Shown: positions 1-8,599, counted from the stretch's first letter. The stretch is DNA of 48,190 bases from Anaerolineae bacterium (GCA_016929795.1 JAFGIA010000445.1:1-48190), one strand, 5' to 3'. Made by a program: numbers and translations. The notes: generated by a model from the letters alone, not told the origin.

Positions 1-35
1 CCACCCCGCGCTTCTATTCATTCTTTTTTTTGTTT

Positions 36-52
36 CCCCCCCCCCCCCCCCC
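36..52. repeat. 17-nt poly-C homopolymer tract
   Basis: A run of 17 consecutive C follows a T-rich stretch (eight T, one G, three T). It lies about 80 nt upstream of the moxR promoter. Such tracts are prone to slippage, in cells or during sequencing, so its exact length should not be trusted. The rest of 1-133 shows no gene that I can support. Confidence 0.8.
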
Positions 53-133
53 TGTAATCGCTGCAGAGTCAAAGAGTAGACCTCGCCGCCTCACCTCTAC
101 GCATAAAGGATCTACCGGGTGGTATGCAGGCAG

Positions 134-162
134 TTGACAGGCAGGCAGCCGTGTTGTACAAT
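134..162 (+). promoter_or_regulatory. sigma-70-type promoter for the moxR operon
   Basis: The -35 box TTGACA (134-139) is a perfect consensus match. After a 17-bp spacer comes TACAAT (157-162), five of six matches to the -10 consensus. Transcription would begin near 169, leaving an untranslated leader of about 90 nt before the preferred ATG at 257. Confidence 0.75.
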
Positions 163-256
163 TGCCCTTGTCGAATGACGAAAATCTCTCTCTGCCCATC
201 CCGGATCACACCCCGGCATGAGCAGAGAGAAGAAAGTAGTTTCGAGGGTGCGGCCC

Positions 257-1210
257 ATGGAGCCACGCGAGATACAGCAGTTCGCGGCGCAGGTGATCGA
301 CAACATAGAGCGCGTGATCGTCGGCAAGCGCGAGACGATCGAGCTGGTGATGGTAGCGCTCCTGTGCGAGGGGCACATCCTCATCGAGGATGTGCCCGGC
401 ACGGGCAAGACAATGCTGGCGCGTGCAGTCGCCGCCTCGCTCGGCCTGTCATTCAAGCGCCTGCAGTGTACCCCCGACCTGCTGCCGAACGACATCACCG
501 GTGTGTCGGTATACAACCAGCACTCCGGCCAGTTCGAGTTCCGCCCGGGGCCGGCCTTCTCACACCTGCTCCTCGCCGACGAGGTGAACCGGGCAACCCC
601 CCGCACCCAGAGCGCCCTGCTGGAGGCGATGGGCGAGGGGCAGGTCACAATCGACGGCGTGACCCACCAGCTCAACCGCCCCTTCCTGGTCATGGCCACA
701 CAGAACCCGATCGAGTACGAGGGCACCTTCCCCCTGCCCGAGGCACAGCTCGACCGCTTTTTACTCAAGCTCTCCGTGGGCTATCCCTCGCCGGCAGAAG
801 AATCGCAGATCCTGCTCAACCTCCAGCGCGAGCACCCCATCCAGGCCATCGGGCAGGTAGTAGAGGGTCAGCGGCTGCTCGACCTGCAGCGGCTGGTGTG
901 GGAAGTGCACGTGGACGACACCGTGCGCAACTACGCCGTGCGCCTGGTGCACGCGACGCGCACGCACCACGACCTGGCACTCGGCGCCAGCCCTCGCGGC
1001 AGCCTGGCCCTCTTCAAATGTGCCCAGGCGCGTGCCGCGCTGCACGGGCGCGATTACGTGCTGCCCGACGACGTCAAGGCGCTTGCCGTGCCCGCACTGG
1101 CGCACAGGCTGATCGTCCGTGCCGAGAGTGCGCTGCGCGGCTACCAGCCCGAGCGCCTGGTGGCCGATCTGATCGAGAGCACGCCGCTCGACGTCGGCGA
1201 GTTGGGGTAA
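257..1210 (+). CDS. MoxR-family AAA+ ATPase
   Basis: A cytosolic AAA+ ATPase of the MoxR family, proteins that act as chaperones for assembly or maturation of partners, usually encoded beside DUF58 proteins. Walker A is visible as VPGTGKT about 50 residues in, Walker B as LLLADEVNRA, and the sensor region as ATQNPIEYEGTFPLPEAQLDRF. The 317-residue length from ATG 257 suits the family. An in-frame ATG at 218 would add 13 residues, but 257 has a GAGGG sequence eight bases upstream while 218 has none. The DUF58 gene starts 6 bp downstream, so the two are almost certainly cotranscribed. The physiological target is unknown. Confidence 0.93.
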   Translation: MEPREIQQFAAQVIDNIERVIVGKRETIELVMVALLCEGHILIEDVPGTGKTMLARAVAASLGLSFKRLQCTPDLLPNDITGVSVYNQHSGQFEFRPGPAFSHLLLADEVNRATPRTQSALLEAMGEGQVTIDGVTHQLNRPFLVMATQNPIEYEGTFPLPEAQLDRFLLKLSVGYPSPAEESQILLNLQREHPIQAIGQVVEGQRLLDLQRLVWEVHVDDTVRNYAVRLVHATRTHHDLALGASPRGSLALFKCAQARAALHGRDYVLPDDVKALAVPALAHRLIVRAESALRGYQPERLVADLIESTPLDVGELG

Positions 1211-1216
1211 CACAAG

Positions 1217-2449
1217 ATGGGCCGCATCCTGCCTTTCCTGGCAGCGCTCACCGCGGCCGCCTTTTTCACTGGCGCCGACTTCTTCTTTTACCTGCTCTAC
1301 GCCCTCTTTGGCATCTATCTGCTCAGCCGCTGGTGGGCGCGCCGCTCGCTGCGCGCCGTCATCGTCGAGCGCCGGCACGACGAGCGCGTGATGCTGGGTG
1401 CCAGGTTCGACGTGGTGGTAGAGGTGCGCAACCAGGGCTGGCTGCCCCTGCTCTGGATGCGCCTTGCCGACACAGTGCCTTCCGACCTGACCAGCGGCGG
1501 ACCCTTTCGCCGCATCCTCTCACTGCTGCCCAAAGAGCATCTGCGGCTGAGCTACACACTGGTAGGACGGCGGCGTGGTTACTATCCCGTTGGGCCGTTC
1601 GTGATGTTGGGGGGCGACCTGCTTGGCACGGCGAAATATGAATCGCAGCAAGGTGAAGGCGGGATTGTAATCGTCTATCCCAAGATCCTCCCCCTGCACG
1701 AGCTGGGCCTGCCGTCGTTGATGCCCGTGGGCGTGCTGCCGCGGCACGAGCGCCTGTTCGAGGACCCGAGCCGCATCCAGGGCGTGCGCGACTATCAGCC
1801 CGGCGACTCCTTGCGGCGCATGGACTGGAAAACCACGGCGCGGGTCGGCACACTCCAGGTGCGGCGCTACGAGCCGGCGATTGCCATCGAGACAGCCATC
1901 CTGTTGAACCTGGCCGCCGAGGAATACCCACAGGCGCACCGCTACGAGGCGACAGAACTCGGCATCATAGTCGCCGCCTCGGCAGCCGCGCACCTGGTAG
2001 AGATGCGGCAGGCGGTGGGGCTCGCCTGCAACGGGCGCGATCCGCTGGCTGGTGAGCGCGATACGGCGGCAGGCAGGCGCCAGCCGGGCGTGGGCGCGCT
2101 CCTCCCCGCGCTGCCCGTGCGCAAGGGGCGAGAGCACCTGGCGCACCTGCTCGACCTCTTGGCGCGGGTCGAGGTGGCGCCCGCAGGGCAGATGCCCGCC
2201 TCCTACCGTGAGCTGCTCAATCTAAAGAGCCTGGCGCTGCCGTGGGGCAGCACGGTCCTCGCCATCACATCGCACGAGACAGAAGGCCTTCTCGACTCAC
2301 TGTTGCTGCTCCGGCGCCGCGGCCTCTCTGTCACACTGGTGCTCACCAGCCCCGATCCCGGTTTCACGTCACTCGCGCGGCGAGCGGGCCAGATCGGCGT
2401 GCAAACAGTGCGTTTGTGGCGCGAGCAGGACATGGAAGTGTGGCAATGA
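1217..2449 (+). CDS. DUF58 domain-containing membrane protein
   Basis: A 410-residue protein with two hydrophobic segments at the N-terminus (about residues 5-35) followed by a soluble region. The DUF58 signature is clear near residues 192-208 (DYQPGDSLRRMDWKTTA), and a von Willebrand A-like fold usually follows. DUF58 proteins are standard partners of MoxR ATPases. The gene sits 6 bp after moxR, and its stop overlaps the next start as ATGA (2446-2449), so translation of all three genes is probably coupled. The molecular role of the family is not settled; cell-envelope or protein-assembly functions have been suggested. Confidence 0.9.
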   Translation: MGRILPFLAALTAAAFFTGADFFFYLLYALFGIYLLSRWWARRSLRAVIVERRHDERVMLGARFDVVVEVRNQGWLPLLWMRLADTVPSDLTSGGPFRRILSLLPKEHLRLSYTLVGRRRGYYPVGPFVMLGGDLLGTAKYESQQGEGGIVIVYPKILPLHELGLPSLMPVGVLPRHERLFEDPSRIQGVRDYQPGDSLRRMDWKTTARVGTLQVRRYEPAIAIETAILLNLAAEEYPQAHRYEATELGIIVAASAAAHLVEMRQAVGLACNGRDPLAGERDTAAGRRQPGVGALLPALPVRKGREHLAHLLDLLARVEVAPAGQMPASYRELLNLKSLALPWGSTVLAITSHETEGLLDSLLLLRRRGLSVTLVLTSPDPGFTSLARRAGQIGVQTVRLWREQDMEVWQ

Positions 2450-4044
2450 CCGCAGACCAGGAGAGGAGTGGCTGGCGCGAGCGCCTCTTCCGTGCCGTGC
2501 TGATCGCCGGGATGCTGGTGTGCGTGGCGTCGCCTGCAGCCAAGTTCCTCGAGTGGCTGATGCCTGGCTGGAACGCCCTGCCCTTTCTCTGGTTCCTCTT
2601 TTTCGCCAGCCTGGAAGGCATCCTATCAGAGCAGGTGCTTGCCCGGCGCCGGATCAGCGGCTGGGCCTACCTGGTGTCGCGGCTGGCCGAGGCGCTGCTG
2701 ATCGCACTCGTGCTCAAGTTCGTCAACTATTTGTCACTGGGCCTCGATCAACTCTGGACCGACGCTGCCACGTGGATCGACCATCCGGCGCAGTTTTTCA
2801 CCAGCATCGACGCCCTGACCATACTCCTGTTCGTGCCCTTGTGGGCCGAGTCGATCCTGGTGGCGCGCCAGGCAGCCGAGATGGAAGCCGACTCACTCGC
2901 CCTCAGTCCCCCGCCAGACAAAACGTCGCCCGAGTACTACCTGTGGGTCACGCAGCCGTCGGCGATGCGCGACCGCCAGGAGCAATTCAACAGCCTGGCC
3001 GAGAACTTTGTGTGGGGCGGACTCGTGCTGCTCGCGGGCTCGGTCGTAATCCACGCCTTTGTAACCTCGGTACAGGCCCTCGCGCTGCCGATCCTCCTCT
3101 ACTTTGCCCTCGGCATCGCGCTCCTCAGCCACGCCCACTACACGCTGCTCAACACTGGCTGGCGTGTGCAGGGCATCCCCGTGCGCTCAGGGACTGGGCG
3201 CCGCTGGCTGGGCTGGGTCGCCCTATTTCTGATCGTCGTCGCACTGCTCGCCCTGCTACTGCCGACCCGCTACGCCATGGGCCCGCTGACCGCCATCATC
3301 GGCCTGGTCTTCATGCTGCTCCAGATCCTGGGGGTCATCGCCGGGTTGCTTTTCTACCTGCTCGCCTGGCTCCTCTGGCTGCTGGTGCCAGGCAGCGAGC
3401 AGCCAGAGCCCCCGGCCATGCCCCAGCAGCCGCTGCCCACCCCCGTGCCTGCAGAGATGGGGGGGGCGGACGCCACATATCCCTGGCTGCAGGTCCTGGG
3501 GTCGGCCCTCTTCTGGATCACCATCCTGGCCATCCTCGGCTACACACTCATCCGCTTCGTGCGCGACCGGTTCGGCATGGATGATCACGAGATCCAAAAA
3601 GGGGCAGGGTGGCGTGCACGGCTGGTGGCGTGGCTGCGTGCCCTGTGGCGCCGGTTCCGCGGATGGGGCCAGGAGGCACAGGCGCGCCTGGCCCATCGTC
3701 TGGTACAGCGCAGAGTAGCTGTGGAGCTGCCGGGCCGGCGGACGGGGCTCCGCCTCCTGCGCGGCCTGTCACCACGCGCCCTGGTGCGCTACTTCTACCT
3801 GTCGGCGCTGCACCGCGCGGCACAGGCTGGCATGGCGCGCCGGCCGGCGCAGACGCCGTACGAGTACCGGCGCGTCCTCGACGAGCGCTTTCCCGATCTC
3901 GAGCCCGATCTGGAGGCACTGACCGAAGCCTTTGTCGTCGCGCGCTACAGCCGGCAGGCCGTAGACAGGGCCGAAGCCGAGGCCGTCCGCCCGCTATGGC
4001 AGCGCATCAAAGCCGCCCTCCGCCGCAAGCGCGTCACCGGGTGA
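2446..4044 (+). CDS. Polytopic membrane protein with C-terminal DUF4129-like domain
   Basis: A 532-residue membrane protein. The ATG at 2446 overlaps the DUF58 stop, and I prefer it to an in-frame ATG at 2242 that would run through DUF58 coding sequence. Several hydrophobic helices fill the first 400 residues, including a run rich in Leu/Val/Ile around residues 255-320. A proline-rich loop (QPEPPAMPQQPLPTPVP) precedes one more membrane helix. The C-terminal 80 or so residues (YEYRRVLDERFPDLEPDLEAL, ending in Arg/Lys-rich sequence) match the DUF4129 pattern often found with MoxR and DUF58. I infer it is the third member of a MoxR-associated membrane module. Its function is unknown. Confidence 0.85.
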   Translation: MTADQERSGWRERLFRAVLIAGMLVCVASPAAKFLEWLMPGWNALPFLWFLFFASLEGILSEQVLARRRISGWAYLVSRLAEALLIALVLKFVNYLSLGLDQLWTDAATWIDHPAQFFTSIDALTILLFVPLWAESILVARQAAEMEADSLALSPPPDKTSPEYYLWVTQPSAMRDRQEQFNSLAENFVWGGLVLLAGSVVIHAFVTSVQALALPILLYFALGIALLSHAHYTLLNTGWRVQGIPVRSGTGRRWLGWVALFLIVVALLALLLPTRYAMGPLTAIIGLVFMLLQILGVIAGLLFYLLAWLLWLLVPGSEQPEPPAMPQQPLPTPVPAEMGGADATYPWLQVLGSALFWITILAILGYTLIRFVRDRFGMDDHEIQKGAGWRARLVAWLRALWRRFRGWGQEAQARLAHRLVQRRVAVELPGRRTGLRLLRGLSPRALVRYFYLSALHRAAQAGMARRPAQTPYEYRRVLDERFPDLEPDLEALTEAFVVARYSRQAVDRAEAEAVRPLWQRIKAALRRKRVTG

Positions 4045-4060
4045 GCTACCCAAGGAGGTA

Positions 4061-4135
4061 TCATTGCGAGAGAGCGCCAGCGACTGAAGCAATCCCCAGC
4101 GTGGATCAAAGAGGGGATCGCTTTCAAATGTGACA
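4061..4135. repeat. Degenerate REP-like palindromic element
   Basis: The sequence begins TCATTGCGAG and contains GAAGCAATCCCC (4086-4097), which pairs imperfectly with GGGGATCGCTTT (4113-4124). This matches the style of the widely scattered 'TCATTGCGAG...GAAGCAATC' interspersed repeats of many bacterial genomes. It fills most of the gap between the DUF4129 gene and the radical SAM gene. No clear promoter for the latter was found in the gap. Confidence 0.55.
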
Positions 4136-4167
4136 TTTCCAACCAATAGCACTGGAAACGGACGACG

Positions 4168-5028
4168 ATGACAACGGAACTCGAATCCAAGTTGCAGCGT
4201 GCCTGGCAGATACGGAAGCAGCATTTCGCCGACGAGATCACGTGGTCGTATCCCCTCGATACCGCCGTGCTGAGCCTGACCGGGCCGCACTGCGCCCTCA
4301 ACTGCGCCCACTGCGGCGGCCACTACCTGAAAGGCATGCGCCCCATCTGGCAGACCGAACCCGACCGCGCCGACAGCGTGCTCCTCTCCGGCGGGTGCGA
4401 CAGCCGTGGACGGGTGCCCGTGCTCGCCCACGGCCAGCACGTCCGCGCCTGGCGCACCGGGCGGCTGATGAACTGGCACGTCGGGTTTGTGTCGGAAGCC
4501 GAGATGGCAGCGATCGCGCCCTTGGTCGACGTCATATCGTTCGATTTCGTGGGCGACGACGAGACAGCGCGCGAGGTATATGGCCTCGACGTGTCTGTCG
4601 ACGACTACGAGGCAACCTACCGCCTGCTGCGTCGCTACGCGCGCACCATCCCACACGTCACGATCGGCCTGCGCGGCGGCGTGCTGGGCCACGAGCTGCC
4701 GGCGCTCGAGCGGCTGCAAGCGTTGGGCGTGGACGGATTGGTCCTGCTCGTGTTCATGCCCACGCCGGGCACGCGCTACGCCAGCCGGCAGCCGCCGGCA
4801 CCCGACCTCGTGGCCGGCGTAGCGGCAGAGGCGCGCCAGCGCTTCCCCGCCGTGCCGATCTACCTCGGCTGCATGCGGCCCAAAGGCGCCTACCGCGAGG
4901 TAGTCGATCCCCTCGCCGTGCGTGCCGGCCTGAACGTGATCGTCAGCCCGTCACGCGCTGCCCGCCGGGCCGCCCAGGAGCTTGGCTTGACGGCGCGCAA
5001 AATGCGGCGGTGCTGCGTGTTCCAGTGA
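4168..5028 (+). CDS. Radical SAM protein, LipS2-like candidate (biotin synthase-related)
   Basis: A 286-residue radical SAM enzyme. The cluster motif CX3CX2C is at residues 42-49 (CALNCAHC) and is followed by GGHYLKGM. LSGGCDSRGRVPV follows. From memory, this pattern is that of the biotin synthase-related family containing LipS2, one half of the LipS1/LipS2 lipoyl synthase known from Thermococcus kodakarensis; I could not run a search. The protein ends in CCVFQ. Context supports a lipoylation role: the next gene, 150 bp downstream, is gcvH, whose product carries lipoyl-lysine. The partner LipS1 is not in the window. The ribosome site before ATG 4168 is weak. Another radical SAM function is possible. 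Confidence 0.8.
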   Translation: MTTELESKLQRAWQIRKQHFADEITWSYPLDTAVLSLTGPHCALNCAHCGGHYLKGMRPIWQTEPDRADSVLLSGGCDSRGRVPVLAHGQHVRAWRTGRLMNWHVGFVSEAEMAAIAPLVDVISFDFVGDDETAREVYGLDVSVDDYEATYRLLRRYARTIPHVTIGLRGGVLGHELPALERLQALGVDGLVLLVFMPTPGTRYASRQPPAPDLVAGVAAEARQRFPAVPIYLGCMRPKGAYREVVDPLAVRAGLNVIVSPSRAARRAAQELGLTARKMRRCCVFQ

Positions 5029-5032
5029 AAGA

Positions 5033-5077
5033 TTGGAAGGTTGGAAGGTGGGTCTGACCCACCTTCCAACCTTCCAA
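5033..5077. repeat. Perfect 22-bp inverted repeat built of TTGGAAGG units
   Basis: Two 22-bp arms (5033-5054 and 5056-5077) are exact reverse complements around a single T. Each arm contains TTGGAAGG twice. It begins 5 bp after the radical SAM stop. It could fold as a strong hairpin and slow or end transcription, but no good U-tract follows on either strand. Related TTCCAATC units recur at 10043-10072. Confidence 0.8.
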
Positions 5078-5083
5078 CCGAGT

Positions 5084-5112
5084 TTGTCACCTTGAGTCTT
5101 ACATGCTACAAT
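5084..5112 (+). promoter_or_regulatory. Promoter for the gcvH-gcvPA-gcvPB operon
   Basis: TTGTCA (5084-5089) matches the -35 consensus at five of six positions. A 17-bp spacer ends in TGC, giving an extended -10, and TACAAT (5107-5112) follows. The leader of about 60 nt contains two short hairpins (GGGG/CCCC at 5117-5129 and GGCGG/CCGCC at 5131-5145) before the GGAGG at 5172-5178 region that serves gcvH. Confidence 0.7.
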
Positions 5113-5178
5113 GGAAGGGGTATTTCCCCAGGCGGATTTGCCGCCCGGCAATCACAAAAAAGGAGGTCCAGGGAGGAG

Positions 5179-5568
5179 ATGAAGGTCAATCCCAATCTCA
5201 GGTACGACGAAGAACACGAATGGGTCCGCGTGGAGGGCAAGGAAGCGGTCATTGGCATCAGCGACTATGCCCAGGACCAGCTTTCAGATGTAGTGTACGT
5301 CGAGCTGCCAGAAGTGGGCGACACCTTTGAAAAGGGGGACGTCTTTGCCGTCGTCGAGTCGGTCAAGGCCGCTTCAGACGTGTACATGCCGGTAGATGGC
5401 GAGATCCTCGAGGTCAACGCCAGGCTGGAGGACTCGCCCGAGCTGGTGAACCAGGACCCGTACGGTGAGGCGTGGTTCGTGCGTATCGCGCTCGACGACC
5501 CATCTCAGGTGGACGAGATGATGGATGCCGGCGCGTACGAGGCTTTTCTGGCAGGGCTGGAGGACTAA
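5179..5568 (+). CDS. gcvH: Glycine cleavage system H protein
   Basis: The 129-residue lipoyl carrier of the glycine cleavage system, which shuttles the methylamine intermediate between P, T and L proteins in the cytosol. The lipoylation site is Lys63 in ESVKAASDVYMP, and the N-terminal RYDEEHEWVRVEG and ISDYAQDQLSDVVYVELPEVG are typical of the family. The start at ATG 5179 is fixed by the preceding purine-rich AGGAGG/GGAGGAG region and by family length; an in-frame ATG at 5041 would read through the inverted repeat and the promoter. gcvPA begins 15 bp after the stop. No gcvT is in this operon. Confidence 0.96.
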   Translation: MKVNPNLRYDEEHEWVRVEGKEAVIGISDYAQDQLSDVVYVELPEVGDTFEKGDVFAVVESVKAASDVYMPVDGEILEVNARLEDSPELVNQDPYGEAWFVRIALDDPSQVDEMMDAGAYEAFLAGLED

Positions 5569-5583
5569 TTCCCGGAGGGTAGA

Positions 5584-6960
5584 ATGGACTACGTTCCGCA
5601 CACACAGGCGGACCGGGAAGCGATGCTGGCCGCCGTCGGGGTGGAACAGGTGGCGGACCTGTTTGACCCCGTGCCGGCGGCTTACCGTTTCCCCGAGCTG
5701 ACACTCCCGGACCCATTGTCCGAGATGGAGCTCATGGCCCTGCTGCAGGCCATGAGCGAAGAAAACCTGGATACGAGCCACTTTCCCAGCTTCTTGGGGG
5801 CCGGCGCGTACAATCACTACATCCCGCGCATCGTCGATGCCGTGATCAGCCGCAACGAGTTCTACACCGCCTACACCCCCTACCAACCCGAGATCAGCCA
5901 GGGCACCTTGCAGGCCACATTCGAATACCAGAGCATGATCTGCGCCTTGACAGGCATGGAGGTCTCGAACGCGTCGCACTATGACGGAGCAACGGCCACC
6001 GCCGAAGGCGTGATCATGGCGCTGAACGCCACGCGCGGCAAACGGCGCAAGGTCATCCTGTCGCCCACACTCCACCCCGAATACCGGGCCGTGGTGCGCA
6101 CCTACCTGCAGGGCATGGATGTCCAGATCGTAGGCGACGAGGTAGCCGGCCTGGACATGGCGGCGCTCGAAGGTGCCACCTCGCGCCTGGTCGACCTGGT
6201 CGACAAGAACACGGCGTGCCTGGTGGTGCAGACACCCGGTTTCCTGGGGCAGATCGAGAACCTGGCCGGCATAGCCGACAGAGTACACGCGGCTGGCGCC
6301 ATGCTCGTCGTCGTCACCAACCCCGTCGCGCTCGGCTTGCTCAAGGCACCGGGCGACCTGGGTGCCGATATCGTGGCCGGCGAGGGACAGGCACTGGGCA
6401 ACGGCCTGAATTATGGGGGGCCGTACCTGGGCTTTTTCGCATGCCTGAAAAAAGATGTGCGCAAAATGGCTGGTCGCCTGGTGGGGCAGACAGTCGACAC
6501 GGAAGGGCGACGCGGCTTTGTGCTGACGCTCTCGACACGCGAGCAGCACATCCGGCGCGAGCGGGCCACGTCCAACATCTGCACCAACCAGGCCCTGATG
6601 GCGCTCGCCATGGCCACACACATGGCTGCCCTCGGGCCCAAGGGCATCCGCCGGCTGGCAGAGCTTTGTTACCACAAGGCACATTATGCCGCCAGCCAGA
6701 TTGGGGCACTCGATGCCTATCAGGTGGTAAACAGCGCGCCCTTCTTCCACGAGTTTGTCGTGCGCTGCCCCCACAGTGTCAAGGCCGTGAACGAGTACCT
6801 GCTGGAAGAGTGGGGCATCATGGGCGGCTACGACCTGGGGCGCGACTATCCGGCGCTGGAGAATCACATGCTGGTATGCGTGACCGAAGTCATCGCCAGG
6901 GAAGAGATCGATGCCCTGGTGACGGCGCTCGACGAGGCGGCGACGGAGGTGGTGCGATGA
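5584..6960 (+). CDS. gcvPA: Glycine dehydrogenase (decarboxylating) subunit 1
   Basis: The N-terminal half of the two-subunit P protein. With GcvPB it decarboxylates glycine and passes aminomethyl to lipoylated GcvH. At 458 residues it has the usual length. Family sequence is evident in FLGAGAYNHYIPRIVD, YTPYQPEISQGTLQ, NASHYDGATATAEG and the C-terminal GGYDLGRDYPALENHMLVCVTE. A ribosome site (GGAGGG) precedes the ATG. The stop overlaps the gcvPB start as ATGA, indicating translational coupling of the two subunits in an expected one-to-one ratio. Confidence 0.97.
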   Translation: MDYVPHTQADREAMLAAVGVEQVADLFDPVPAAYRFPELTLPDPLSEMELMALLQAMSEENLDTSHFPSFLGAGAYNHYIPRIVDAVISRNEFYTAYTPYQPEISQGTLQATFEYQSMICALTGMEVSNASHYDGATATAEGVIMALNATRGKRRKVILSPTLHPEYRAVVRTYLQGMDVQIVGDEVAGLDMAALEGATSRLVDLVDKNTACLVVQTPGFLGQIENLAGIADRVHAAGAMLVVVTNPVALGLLKAPGDLGADIVAGEGQALGNGLNYGGPYLGFFACLKKDVRKMAGRLVGQTVDTEGRRGFVLTLSTREQHIRRERATSNICTNQALMALAMATHMAALGPKGIRRLAELCYHKAHYAASQIGALDAYQVVNSAPFFHEFVVRCPHSVKAVNEYLLEEWGIMGGYDLGRDYPALENHMLVCVTEVIAREEIDALVTALDEAATEVVR

Positions 6961-8507
6961 AGGCAGAGTTTGGAGTCCGTTGTTCCGGTGTCGAGCCCAT
7001 CATCTACGAGCTGAGCAAGCCCGGGCGCTCGGCGGCGAGCCTGCCCGACCTGGATGTGCCCGAGGCGGCGCTGCCCGCGAGCGATATGCTGCGCGAGGGC
7101 GTCGACCTGCCCGAGGTGAGCGAGCTCGACCTGATGCGTCACTATGTGCGCCTCAGCCAGCTCAACTGGGCCATCGACGTTGGCTTTTACCCCCTCGGAT
7201 CTTGCACCATGAAGTACAACCCAAAGGTGAACGAGGCCGCGGCGCGTTTGCCCGGCTTTGCGCTCACCCACCCTTACCAGGACACTCACACCGTGCAGGG
7301 CAATCTGCGCCTGATGTTCGAGCTTCAAGAGATGCTCAAAGAGATCTCTGGGTTTGCCGGTGTGACGCTCCAACCCTCTGCCGGCGCCCAGGGCGAGCTG
7401 ACGGGCATCCTGATCATGCGCGCCTATCACCTCGACAGGGGCGACACACAACGTACGCGCGTCATCGTGCCCGATAGCGCCCACGGCACCAACCCGGCGA
7501 CGACGAGCATGAGCGGCCTGGAGGTCATCGAGGTGCCTTCTGACGAGCGTGGCAACGTCGACCTGGAAGCGCTCAAGGCCGTGTGCGACGAGCGCGTCGT
7601 CGGGCTGATGCTCACCAATCCCAACACCCTCGGCCTCTTCGAAGAGCACCTCCTACAGGTGCTCGACTTGGTCCACGGCTGCGGCGGATTAGTATATGGC
7701 GACGGCGCGAACATGAACGCCATCCTGGGCATCGCCAGGCCAGGCGATCTCGGGTTCGACGTGCTCCACTTCAACTTGCACAAGACCTTCTCCACCCCGC
7801 ACGGCGGCGGCGGGCCGGGCGCCGGGCCTGTGGCCGTGACCGACAAGCTGGTGCCCTTCCTGCCAGGGCCGATCGCCGAGTTGTGCACGTGCGCAGAGGC
7901 CGGGTGCGACTGCGAGTGCGCAGGCGGCGCCGTGCAAGAGATCGGCGAGGACGACCTCTGCTTCCACCTCGTCATGCCTGAAAAGAGCATCGGCCAGGTC
8001 AAAAGCTTTTACGGCAATTTTGGCATCCTGGTGCGCACCTACACCTACATCCGCGCCCTCGGTGCCGAGGGGCTGCGGCGCGTGGGAGAGATGGCCGTGC
8101 TGAACGCCAACTATCTAAAGAGCCGGGTCAAGGGCACGCTGCCAGTCACCCACGTCGACCGCACGCACATGCACGAGTTTGTCGCCAAAGGGATCATTCC
8201 CGAGGCACCCGACGTGCACGCCCTCGATATCGCCAAGCGGCTGATCGACTATGGCTTCCATCCCCCCACGAACTACTTTCCGCTCATCGTGCCCGAGGCA
8301 CTGATGATCGAGCCGACAGAGACAGAGAGCAAAGAGACACTCGACGCGTTTGCCGACGCGCTGGCGGCCATTCGCCAGGAGGCGATCGACGACCCCGAGA
8401 TCCTCCATGGCGCACCGCATAACGCACCCGTGCGCCGGCTCGACGAGGTGCGCGCAGCCCGTGAGCCGATCTTTTGTTGGCAATCAAGCCCGGAGGCGGG
8501 CACTTGA
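6957..8507 (+). CDS. gcvPB: Glycine dehydrogenase (decarboxylating) subunit 2
   Basis: The PLP-binding half of the split P protein, 516 residues from the ATGA overlap at 6957. The PLP lysine is Lys276 in HFNLHKTFSTPHGGGGPGAGP, and LGSCTMKYNPKVNE and the glycine-rich loop after the lysine are typical. One oddity is a cysteine-rich stretch at residues 310-321 (CTCAEAGCDCEC) where relatives usually have a short hydrophobic/charged segment before PKSIG-like sequence (here EKSIGQVKSFYGNFG). The insertion might bind metal or be a surface loop. The operon ends at the hairpin terminator near 8600. Confidence 0.96.
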   Translation: MKAEFGVRCSGVEPIIYELSKPGRSAASLPDLDVPEAALPASDMLREGVDLPEVSELDLMRHYVRLSQLNWAIDVGFYPLGSCTMKYNPKVNEAAARLPGFALTHPYQDTHTVQGNLRLMFELQEMLKEISGFAGVTLQPSAGAQGELTGILIMRAYHLDRGDTQRTRVIVPDSAHGTNPATTSMSGLEVIEVPSDERGNVDLEALKAVCDERVVGLMLTNPNTLGLFEEHLLQVLDLVHGCGGLVYGDGANMNAILGIARPGDLGFDVLHFNLHKTFSTPHGGGGPGAGPVAVTDKLVPFLPGPIAELCTCAEAGCDCECAGGAVQEIGEDDLCFHLVMPEKSIGQVKSFYGNFGILVRTYTYIRALGAEGLRRVGEMAVLNANYLKSRVKGTLPVTHVDRTHMHEFVAKGIIPEAPDVHALDIAKRLIDYGFHPPTNYFPLIVPEALMIEPTETESKETLDAFADALAAIRQEAIDDPEILHGAPHNAPVRRLDEVRAAREPIFCWQSSPEAGT

Positions 8508-8599
8508 CCGGCGGCAGCGCCCCGGGAACAAGGCGGCGGCCTCGCCTGTATTAAGATCGGGTGGCGCCGCTGGAAGCTGGAAGAGGGTTGATACACTAC

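Noticed and set aside
124..1641. A 505-codon plus-strand reading frame overlapping moxR and DUF58
   Set aside because: It is Arg/Ala/Pro-rich, as out-of-frame reading of high-GC genes gives, and it overlaps two genes with clear family motifs.
5113..5178. Possible glycine riboswitch in the gcv leader
   Set aside because: The leader is only about 60 nt with two small hairpins. It is too short for the aptamer and lacks its conserved core.
5374..6867. A 497-codon minus-strand reading frame opposite gcvPA
   Set aside because: It is the shadow of gcvPA, rich in His, Gln and Val, with no recognised motif.
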